From QHXM01 sp963697975 (GTDB lineage Bacteria > Acidobacteriota > Blastocatellia > Pyrinomonadales > Pyrinomonadaceae): a stretch of DNA of 64,000 bases. Within the stretch, counting starts at the first letter, position 1. The number at the start of each line of letters is the position of its first letter. The translations under genes and the position numbers were made by a program. The notes under the pieces are model-generated. The model did no database searches, was not told the DNA's origin, and saw only the letters and a program-made list of their open reading frames with translations. The stretch is from the NCBI GenBank assembly GCA_963697975.1, contig OY969111.1:4278001-4342000 (forward strand). The letters are read 5' to 3'. This document shows, piece after piece, positions 8,809 to 15,982 of the stretch.

Positions 8809-10407
8809 CTATTCCATATCAGCGATCCCGATCATAGGCTGATGCAGCATCGTGATTTCCGCAGAGCGTCCCATGTGGCTGCGCGCCATCGCAATCGCTT
8901 CGGTCAGGTTGTCTGCGCGATCCCAGCCGAGCATGGCGGGGACGTGCGCGTTCTCTGCGCCCGCAGCAATCACCTTGCCGACGTGCTGGCGTCCATTCTC
9001 GCCCCAGTACCACATGAAGAAGGGATGCGCGCCGTGATAGGCGTTGCCGCGCCGGTACATCTCGACGTAAGAGGGGTTATTGGCAAACTCGCGCTCGTAC
9101 TTTTCGCGCAGGATGAAGGGGTCGCGCGTTTCTGGCAGCAGGCGGTTGAAAAACTCTATGTAGCTCGGATGAAAGTTATGGTCAAACTCGTCGTAGCACG
9201 GGTGATGAAGAATCAGCACGCCGCCTTTCTTCAAGAGTGGTTTGCCGCGATAGAAGTTGAAGTGGTAGCCGAGCGCCATCACCTGCACAAGCAGCGGATT
9301 CAAAATCGAATAGACGTTGTAGGGCGAAATATCCGGGATACCCGTGATGAGAATGTCGCACTGCCCCTTGATCGGAATCGCGTACTGGTCAAAGCCCTTT
9401 TCGATAATCTTTTCGTGAACAGGCTCAGTGCGCCCCGCGTGACAGGCGATTAACTCATACTGCGCTGGCATCGCGTGCAGCATCTTGCGGCGGGCAGCGC
9501 GCGGCAGTTTGCTCATCGTCCGCCGGATGGTCTCGAATTTCAAGCGGTCAAAGGCCGTGAAATCGTCCTCGTTCTTGAAGAGGAAATCGAGCGCGCCCGT
9601 GTACATGCGGTTGTTAATCGCCGTCTCGATGTGGAAGACGTTCATGTGTTCGTCAACCAGTTTGCCGAGCCGCCCGACCTTGTGATTCAGTTCGGAGCGC
9701 GCCGGGTCCATGTAGCTGTCGGAATCGCGGATGGTCTGCGGCTCGTGGTGCGCGCGCAGTGATTCGTAATCGCAAAGACCGACGGCGACGGATTTATGCC
9801 CGCCATCCATCGGGACGAGATTGATGTTAACGTAGATGACAAGATCGGATTCGGCGCAGCGACGATTGATTCTGAGCGGCTCTTTATGTTTCGTGTGGCC
9901 GAGCGTGATTAAGCCTTCGGGCCATTCGGCGTCGTGGTTGTAGTAGCGATCTGGATGGAACTCGTCGAAAATCTTCTGGCCGACCATCCGCCTCATCTCC
10001 CACTCGGTCATCTTGCGGTGCAGGGAATTGGCGATGATGATATGCACATCGTCCACGCCATGACCGGCCAGCATCTCGGCTAAAATCTCTATGACCGTTT
10101 GACGAATGTCGGGTGTGGCCATCGGCGGGAGCGGCAGACTGATGTCGTCAACCGCAATCGTGACCTTCATCCCCGGATAAAGCTGCGCGAAGAGCGGGTC
10201 GCAATCATGCGGGTGATTGAGCGCGTAGCGAATCGCGGCCTCGCGGTTGGGCAAGCCCTTAATCGGCGGCTTCGGATAGATGACCCGCGTGCCGATAGGC
10301 AAATCTTCAAGAATGAAATCCTCGCCCGACGGCATCACGCGCGGCGCACTGTCGGTATCGATGTAAACAACGGATTCGTGGGTTTTTCTTCTTAGCTGTA
10401 AGCTCAT
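8809..10407 (-). CDS. LarA-like DUF2088 protein (lactate racemase N-terminal family)
   Basis: The 532-residue protein resembles the DUF2088/lactate-racemase family. Family-like segments are VHIIIANSLHRKMTEWEM, GHTKHKEPLRINRRCAESDL and VPMDGGHKSVAVGL, which correspond in order to the histidine- and lysine-bearing blocks that hold the nickel-pincer cofactor in LarA. True LarA needs LarB, LarC and LarE to make that cofactor; none lies nearby. The protein is longer than typical LarA. Its stop is 6 bases before the ElbD-like start, so the two are almost certainly translated from one message, which ties it to lipid synthesis rather than lactate metabolism. Its reaction is unknown; epimerisation or redox at a hydroxy carbon of a lipid precursor is a speculation. 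Confidence 0.75.
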   Translation of the reverse strand: MSLQLRRKTHESVVYIDTDSAPRVMPSGEDFILEDLPIGTRVIYPKPPIKGLPNREAAIRYALNHPHDCDPLFAQLYPGMKVTIAVDDISLPLPPMATPDIRQTVIEILAEMLAGHGVDDVHIIIANSLHRKMTEWEMRRMVGQKIFDEFHPDRYYNHDAEWPEGLITLGHTKHKEPLRINRRCAESDLVIYVNINLVPMDGGHKSVAVGLCDYESLRAHHEPQTIRDSDSYMDPARSELNHKVGRLGKLVDEHMNVFHIETAINNRMYTGALDFLFKNEDDFTAFDRLKFETIRRTMSKLPRAARRKMLHAMPAQYELIACHAGRTEPVHEKIIEKGFDQYAIPIKGQCDILITGIPDISPYNVYSILNPLLVQVMALGYHFNFYRGKPLLKKGGVLILHHPCYDEFDHNFHPSYIEFFNRLLPETRDPFILREKYEREFANNPSYVEMYRRGNAYHGAHPFFMWYWGENGRQHVGKVIAAGAENAHVPAMLGWDRADNLTEAIAMARSHMGRSAEITMLHQPMIGIADME

Positions 10408-10420
10408 TGAGTTAATTTAG

Positions 10421-10500
10421 GAACCGCAGATGCACGCAGATAAACGCGGATAGAGAAATAAATTTATCGGCGTGCCTCTGTGTTTATCTGTGGTTTCATT
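10421..10500. repeat. Inverted repeat with 10-bp periodic arms
   Basis: The left arm reads GCAGATGCACGCAGATAAAC and continues with GCGGAT, a period of about 10 bp. The right arm is the complement (GTGTTTATCTGTGGTTTC). It occupies the gap between the HAD gene and the DUF2088 gene. It has the same architecture as the heptad elements with a longer unit. Confidence 0.7.
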
Positions 10501-11163
10501 TTATTTCAAATTCAAAATAGGCCAGTCGTGATGTAATGCTGTCTGTTTCAGGCGCATATCTGGATTGACGGCTGCCGGGTGGCCGACGACGGAGAGCATG
10601 GGAAGGTCTGACATGCTGTCGGTGTAGGCGTAAGAATCCGAGAGGCTCAAGCCCTCGCGCTCGGCGAAAGTTCTAATCCATGATGCTTTCGTCGCGGCGG
10701 CGAGCACGGGCGGAAGCAGTCTCCCCGTCGCCACGCCGTTGACGAACTCCAGGCGATTCGCCACGTAATCTTCGATTCCGAGATGCTTCATCAGGGGCGT
10801 GACGGAAAGATCGAGCGCGCCTGTGACGACGACCTGCCGCAAGCCGAGGCTGCGCGATTTTTCAATCAACTCGAACGTGCCGGGAAAAATCGCAGGCTTC
10901 AAAACGTCTTCAAAAAGTTCTTCGGCGAAGAACCGCAGGCGGTCTTCGGATTCGCCCTTGTAGCGTTTGAAAAAGAGGTCGTTGAAGACCTTTCGGCTAT
11001 ACTGGTCCGTGACGGCAAAGATCGGGATGCTCAAAAGCGTCGAAGCGCTTTTCTTGAAAGTGCGAAACAGTCCCTGCTGGTTCTTCGCGTAAAATCCAAG
11101 CGTATGAACCAAGTTAGTGCTGACCAGAGTTCCTTCAAGATCGTAGAATGCAGCCGCTGCCAC
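10501..11163 (-). CDS. HAD-IB family phosphatase (SerB/PlsC-associated type)
   Basis: A 220-residue haloacid-dehalogenase hydrolase of subfamily IB, which removes phosphate from small molecules or lipids. Motif I is FYDLEGTL with the nucleophile Asp8; the second acidic residue, normally Asp and acting as acid/base, is Glu10. Motif II is VVTGALDLS, motif III is the Lys in TKASW and motif IV is YTDSMSDLPML. It is the first gene of the minus-strand block ending in the SDR, with about 90 bases to the DUF2088 gene. In a lipid context it could dephosphorylate an alkyl- or acylglycerol phosphate, but phosphoserine-type substrates cannot be excluded. The Asp-to-Glu change is conservative and may not abolish activity. 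Confidence 0.85.
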   Translation of the reverse strand: MAAAAFYDLEGTLVSTNLVHTLGFYAKNQQGLFRTFKKSASTLLSIPIFAVTDQYSRKVFNDLFFKRYKGESEDRLRFFAEELFEDVLKPAIFPGTFELIEKSRSLGLRQVVVTGALDLSVTPLMKHLGIEDYVANRLEFVNGVATGRLLPPVLAAATKASWIRTFAEREGLSLSDSYAYTDSMSDLPMLSVVGHPAAVNPDMRLKQTALHHDWPILNLK

Positions 11164-11343
11164 TCGCTATCCTCCAAAAGCGTCCCGCGCTTAAAATTTA
11201 GAATGGCTTAACAGCGCCGGAGATTCGTCTCGTTCATTGATGTTGAGCCGAAATCTTACCCTAATTCCCCGATTTTAGGTAAGCTATCAGGCGCAGGAAA
11301 AGCTCATCTGTGTGAGAGGACACGGTTTAACCTCAAAAAAGCG

Positions 11344-12144
11344 ATGAGAAATAGCAGCGGATTCAAAAGATTTTGCCCCATCCTCGCCGTCGGATTGGCG
11401 GGCCTGGCTCTCCTTTCCTGCTCGTCGTCTTCGGAGGTTCAGGAAGCGGCACAGGAAAAACAGGACAAAGCGGCGACGGCGGAGCTAATCGTGCAGGCCG
11501 ATAAACTCTACCCGCAGCGCGCAGACCTCCAGCGGACGCGAGAGGGCATCATCTTGCTGGCGCGCGCTCTCACGGCGGACTCCGGGAGTTATGACGCGGC
11601 GTGGCGACTTGCCCGGCTCAACTATTTCCTGGGCGCGCACACGAGCAACAAAACGGAGCGTGAGTTGGCTTACGCCAAAGGCATAGAGGCCGCGAGACAT
11701 GCCGTCAAACTTCAGGACGGAAAGCCGGAAGGCCATTTCTGGCTCGGCGCAAATCTGGGCGGAAAGGCGCAAGCGAGCGCGCTTAGCGGCATGACCTCCA
11801 TAGACGAAATTCGCAGCGAGATGGAAAAGGTGATTAAGCTGGACGAAGGCTTTCAGGCCGGAAGCGCATACATGGCGCTCGGTCAGGTCGATCTCGAAGC
11901 GCCCAGAATGCTTGGCGGCGATTCAAAACGCGCGGTCGAAGTTCTGGAAAAGAACCTGCGCTTCGGCGAGAACAACGTGCTCTATCGCCTGCGCCTTGCT
12001 CAAGCCTATCTGGCAGTCAATCGCAAAGAAGATGCGCGCAAAGAACTCAATGCGATTCTCACCCTGACGCCCAACCCGGAGTACCTTCCTGAATATAACG
12101 ATGCCGTTAATGAAGCACGCAAACTGCTCGATCAATTGAAGTAA
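11344..12144 (+). CDS. TatT-like TPR lipoprotein
   Basis: The 266-residue protein begins with a lipoprotein signal peptide (ILAVGLAGLALLSC, lipobox cysteine at about 28), so it should be anchored in a membrane facing the periplasm. The remainder is helical with TPR-like repeats, for example YDAAWRLARLNYFLGAH, AAWRLAR-type packing residues and VLYRLRLAQAYLAVNRKEDA. The segment EGHFWLGANLGGKAQ resembles TatT, the periplasmic trimer-forming partner of some TRAP transporters. No TRAP transporter gene is adjacent, so a general scaffold role is equally possible. The stop codon TAA at 12142-12144 lies in the A-rich heptad arm of the composite repeat downstream. Confidence 0.75.
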   Translation: MRNSSGFKRFCPILAVGLAGLALLSCSSSSEVQEAAQEKQDKAATAELIVQADKLYPQRADLQRTREGIILLARALTADSGSYDAAWRLARLNYFLGAHTSNKTERELAYAKGIEAARHAVKLQDGKPEGHFWLGANLGGKAQASALSGMTSIDEIRSEMEKVIKLDEGFQAGSAYMALGQVDLEAPRMLGGDSKRAVEVLEKNLRFGENNVLYRLRLAQAYLAVNRKEDARKELNAILTLTPNPEYLPEYNDAVNEARKLLDQLK

Positions 12145-12457
12145 AAAGGTAAAAGGCAAAAGTTAGGCGGAGATCATTATCGGTTGAATGAAATAGGTGA
12201 TGAAACTAGCCGCGTAGCGGCAGGATGAATTTAGCCCGGCGTTTTAACGCCGGGTGAGAGCGTGGTAATAAAGCGGCGTCGCGTCAGCGACGGTTGAATT
12301 CATTAGGCTCAACCGTCGCTGACGCGACGCCGTTATTCAATGGCTCACCTTGTCCCGGCCTTGAAAGGCCGGGCTAAAGTCAGATAGCCGCTACGCGGCA
12401 GATTTCGTACTCGCTTCAGATTAAACAGGCTTCCCCCCACTTTTTGCTTTTTACTTC
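12138..12457. repeat. Composite nested hairpin region between convergent genes
   Basis: This gene-free stretch of about 310 bases is made of inverted repeats inside one another. The outermost arms are AAGTAAAAAGGTAAAAGGC at 12140 onward and its complement at 12439-12457. Inside are GCCGCGTAGCGGC with GCCGCTACGCGGC, CCCGGCGTTTTAACGCCGGG with CCCGGCCTTGAAAGGCCGGG, and a perfect 24-bp pair at 12274-12297 and 12309-12332. It separates the converging TatT-like and receiver genes and could terminate both. Confidence 0.85.
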
Positions 12458-12847
12458 TCAAAGTCCTGTTTGCAGGTAATGGAAAGGAATGTGCTCGGCA
12501 TCGCGTCCTGCGTCGTGGAGGATGTCTAGCATTCGTTGTGCGCCCGCGTAGTTGAGCGAGTGGACAACGATGAGCGCGTTACGGTGGCGGTCTGGGTGAG
12601 CGGCGAGCCAGGCGGCGACGGCGTAGCCAGTGCGCTCATCATCATGCTCATCCGAGAAGTAATGTTCTTCCCTGAGATCGTGGTCAAGCAGAATCGTCGC
12701 GTACTCGCGTTCCTCTAACCACCGGGCGGCCTGCCCGACCTCGCACGTTATATCCAGCACATGCGAGGCGAACTTTTGCCGAAACCATGCACAACGCATC
12801 TCGTCGTCTTCGACCAGGAGAACACGCGGCAAGGGCTTTATGCTCAT
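12458..12847 (-). CDS. Stand-alone cREC-type receiver domain protein
   Basis: The 129-residue protein is a single receiver-like domain: RVLLVEDDEMRCAWF at the start gives the acidic pocket, ILLDHDL provides the usual phospho-acceptor strand, and IVVHSLNYAGAQRML the downstream Ser and Gly loop. The DHDL with a charged insertion before TGYAVAAWL fits the family described computationally as cyclic-phosphate processing receiver (cREC) domains, linked to nucleotide-based conflict systems. There is no output domain and no histidine kinase nearby. The UPF0182 gene ends 7 bases upstream on the same strand, so it may be its cotranscribed partner. A phosphodiester-processing role is inference from family assignment. 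Confidence 0.65.
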   Translation of the reverse strand: MSIKPLPRVLLVEDDEMRCAWFRQKFASHVLDITCEVGQAARWLEEREYATILLDHDLREEHYFSDEHDDERTGYAVAAWLAAHPDRHRNALIVVHSLNYAGAQRMLDILHDAGRDAEHIPFHYLQTGL

Positions 12848-12854
12848 TTGAAAT

Positions 12855-15764
12855 TCACGGTTTACCCGTAGCTCTCTTCAATTCTTCCAGACTTCGTTTG
12901 AGCGATTCCAGTTTCTGACCGGCTTCGCCGAGCTTGCCTTCGGCGGTCAGGCGTTGGTAGTCAGCGAGGTCAGCCGCCGCGCGATCAATAAGCTGCTGCG
13001 TGTTTGCGGGCAAAGGCTGTGCTTGTTGTGGCCCGCCCGGTTGCGGACTCGCAGATGGTTTCGGTTGCGGCTGTGGCTGTTCGCCGGGTTTGGGTTGCTC
13101 GCCGGGTTTCGGCTGCTCGCCGGGGTTGGCCGCATCGCCAAAGAGCTTCGTCAACGCTTCCTGAAAATTCGCGCCGAAGACCAGCCGCTCCTGTGTGGCC
13201 AGCACGACCAGACGCAACTCAGGCATCGGGCTGCGCTCGGCTTGAAGATAAATCGGCTCGACGTAAAGAAGCGATTTTCCAATCGGGATGACGAGCAGAT
13301 TGCCGCGACGCACCCGCGAGCCTTGCTGGCTCCAGAGTGTAAACTGTCCTGAAAGCTGCGGGTCCTGATCTATGCGCGCTTCGATCTGCATCGGGCCGTC
13401 AACGAGTCTCGACCTCGGAAAATTGTAGACGAGTAGCGACCCGTAAGCGTCGCCGTCGCTTCTCCCTGCCATCCAGCCGATCATGTTGTTGCGGTTGTTC
13501 GGAGTGAAGGGAACGATCTCGACGAACTCATTCTGCACATCCTCGCCCGGCAGTTGCATCAGCACGAAATACGGCTCAAGCGATTCAGCCTGTTGCTGCT
13601 GCTTCTCCTTGCTGACGTTGATCTGCCGCGCCATGCTCCAGACATCTTCGCGCTGGAAGAAGACTGTCGGGTTCGTCGTGTGATAGAGGCCGAAGACTTC
13701 GCCCTGTGTTTTGATTAAGGTCTCAGGATAGCGAACGTGTGCGCGCAAATCCGCTGGCATCTGGTTAGCATCTTTGAAAAGAACCGGGAAGGTCGCCCGG
13801 TAAGCCTGAATCAAAGGGTCTTCCGCGTCGAAGACGTAAAAATCGACCGCGCCGTTGTAGGCGTCAACCGTCACCTTGACGCTGTTGCGCATGTAGTTGA
13901 CGGTCTTGTCCCCGGCTTGATAGTGGCGCGAGTAGGGATAGGTCTCTGATTCCGTAAAGGCATCAATCATCCAGAAAAGGCGGCCATCCTGAGTTACGAT
14001 AATGTATGGATCGTTGTCGTAAACAAGATACGGGGCGAGGGCTTCGACCCGATCTTTGATGTTGCGACGCATCAGGACGCGACTCTCCGAAGTGATGGCA
14101 TCGGAGAACGGCAGCTTCGAGGTATCGCCCAAGGCCCAGGCAATGAGCAGGCGACGGAAGAAGCCGCCTAAGGGGATACCGCCCGTGCCTTCATAAACAT
14201 TCGAGGTGGCCGATTCGCCCTGCGGGTAATTGAACTCCTGCTGTTTCGTCTTGACGTAAACGTCCGTCGTCGTCTTCTGTCCGAAATAGATTTCCGGGCG
14301 CGTTAGCTTAATATCTTCGGGCGCGCTCGATTCGACCGGCATGTTCGAGAGAATGAAACGCGGCATGCCTTCGGGCGTAAATTCATTGGCCGTGTTCATC
14401 GTCACGCCGTAGCCGTGCGTGTAGATCAATTTTTCGTTAATCCACGTGCGCGATTGTTCGGGGAGTTTGCTGACATCAAGCTCGCGTGTAGCGAGCATCA
14501 TTTGGCGCGTCTGCCCGCCGATCTTGTAGCGGTCAATGTCCACGTCTCCAAAATCGTAATAGGTGCGAATCTCCTGAATCTGGCGCAGTGTGTCCTGCAA
14601 GGCGGGCCAGTGCCAGAGGCGTATGTTGTCGAGCGTCGGGCGATTGTTTTCAATGTTCAGCCCCGCAATCGAAGGCTCTGCTTCAAAGTCGCGCATCTCG
14701 ATGCGGTCTAGCCCGAAGCCCTTGCGCGTCCAGTTGATGTTGTGCTCGATGTAGGGCGTCTCTTTCCCAAGCTCGTTCGGTTTGACGACGAAACTCTGGA
14801 CGTAAGCGGGAATCAGCATTCCTGCGACGACGTAAACAAGCGCGGGAAGAATGAGCGCGCCAACGATAAAACGCAGCTTTCGCTTGGTGAGCGCGTTGAC
14901 GACGACGACGACGGCGGCGACGATGATGGTGATGGCGACAATCGTTAAACCCGGCAGGTAATGATTGGCTTCCGTGTAAGTGACGCCGGAGAACGATTGA
15001 TGATCCTGCCAGAGATACGGGTAGCGCGTGAGATAGACGCGCCATGCGAGCAGTATCAGAAAAGCCGCGAGCGAGAAGGAGGCCGCCGCATAACCCGTCC
15101 GGCGCATCGCTTCGGTGGCGGCTTTGGTCGCTTGTTTCTGCGTGGCGGAGAGAACGGCAAAGAGAATCGTCGCGATGAGGATGATGACCGCGAGCGTCAT
15201 CAACCAGCCGCTGATCATCTGGTGAACGGGCAGCGAGAAGAGATAAAAGCCGAGCGGCTTGTTGAAAATCGGATCGGGGATCGTGGCCGCCGGTTGGTTC
15301 AGATAAAGAGAGAGTTCGCGCCAGCCGTCTTTCATTCCGAGTCCGACAATCAACCCGGCGATAATCGCCACCACCCACGCCACAGGGCGAAACAGCCGCC
15401 CCGGATTGATGGTCACGGATTGATTGTTGACGATGATGGTGCGGCGTTCGAGTGCGCTGGTTGAGAAGGTGCGTTCGATTAACCAGAAGGCGGTGCGAAG
15501 AATCAGGATGGTCAGGACGGCGAAGATCAGGAAGACGAGCAGCTTGGTGCGAAAGATGTACCAGTAGACGGAGGAATAGCCGAGCGAGTCGAACCAGAGC
15601 GCGGAGATATAGATTGAGACCGAGCGCAGCAGGATGAAGATGAGCGCGACCGCAGCCACGATGATCCAGATCAGTTTGCGGCGGGGCTTCGGCTTCGGCG
15701 GGCTAATATCAATAACCTTGTGGTCGTCGTCGTCATTCATGTCTATAGGAGTAGGTGTGCTCAT
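12855..15764 (-). CDS. UPF0182 (COG1615) large membrane protein
   Basis: A roughly 969-residue protein matching the uncharacterised UPF0182 family in length and layout. About seven transmembrane helices lie in the first 330 residues (LIWIIVAAVALIFILLRSVS, FLIFAVLTILILRTAFWLI, VVNALTKRKLRFIVGALILP). A long extracytoplasmic part follows with the family-like segments YGVTMNTANEFTPEGMP, PEIYFGQK and RWYT-like blocks. Near the C-terminus are PGEQPKPGEQPKPGEQP repeats and a helical end. An in-frame codon 33 bases upstream also exists, but the ATG at 15764 (MSTPTPIDM) avoids an odd cysteine-containing leader; neither has a good Shine-Dalgarno site. Function unknown. Confidence 0.88.
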   Translation of the reverse strand: MSTPTPIDMNDDDDHKVIDISPPKPKPRRKLIWIIVAAVALIFILLRSVSIYISALWFDSLGYSSVYWYIFRTKLLVFLIFAVLTILILRTAFWLIERTFSTSALERRTIIVNNQSVTINPGRLFRPVAWVVAIIAGLIVGLGMKDGWRELSLYLNQPAATIPDPIFNKPLGFYLFSLPVHQMISGWLMTLAVIILIATILFAVLSATQKQATKAATEAMRRTGYAAASFSLAAFLILLAWRVYLTRYPYLWQDHQSFSGVTYTEANHYLPGLTIVAITIIVAAVVVVVNALTKRKLRFIVGALILPALVYVVAGMLIPAYVQSFVVKPNELGKETPYIEHNINWTRKGFGLDRIEMRDFEAEPSIAGLNIENNRPTLDNIRLWHWPALQDTLRQIQEIRTYYDFGDVDIDRYKIGGQTRQMMLATRELDVSKLPEQSRTWINEKLIYTHGYGVTMNTANEFTPEGMPRFILSNMPVESSAPEDIKLTRPEIYFGQKTTTDVYVKTKQQEFNYPQGESATSNVYEGTGGIPLGGFFRRLLIAWALGDTSKLPFSDAITSESRVLMRRNIKDRVEALAPYLVYDNDPYIIVTQDGRLFWMIDAFTESETYPYSRHYQAGDKTVNYMRNSVKVTVDAYNGAVDFYVFDAEDPLIQAYRATFPVLFKDANQMPADLRAHVRYPETLIKTQGEVFGLYHTTNPTVFFQREDVWSMARQINVSKEKQQQQAESLEPYFVLMQLPGEDVQNEFVEIVPFTPNNRNNMIGWMAGRSDGDAYGSLLVYNFPRSRLVDGPMQIEARIDQDPQLSGQFTLWSQQGSRVRRGNLLVIPIGKSLLYVEPIYLQAERSPMPELRLVVLATQERLVFGANFQEALTKLFGDAANPGEQPKPGEQPKPGEQPQPQPKPSASPQPGGPQQAQPLPANTQQLIDRAAADLADYQRLTAEGKLGEAGQKLESLKRSLEELKRATGKP

Positions 15765-15880
15765 GGCGCATAGCATACGCCGAACGGGGCTGAACACTCA
15801 ATCTCTGTTTGCTTTCGGATGGAGGGGGAGGGCAGAATCAGGGGGATTTCAGTTGAGTGTGAGGCGGGTAGAGATTTCAC

Positions 15881-15918
15881 CATAGAGACACAGAGAACGC
15901 AGAGGGGGCACAGAGAAA
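15881..15918. repeat. Single-arm 10-bp periodic repeat
   Basis: The sequence CATAGAGACACAGAGAACGC continues as AGAGGGGGCACAGAGAAA, a period of about 10 bp with a CAGAGA core. There is no complementary arm, so it looks like half of a hairpin element. It lies between divergent genes. Confidence 0.45.
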
Positions 15919-15982
15919 AGCTATCTCAACTCAAGAGTCTAAGATTTCATCTCAATGGCAAACTAAACGCAGACGGGTTTCG

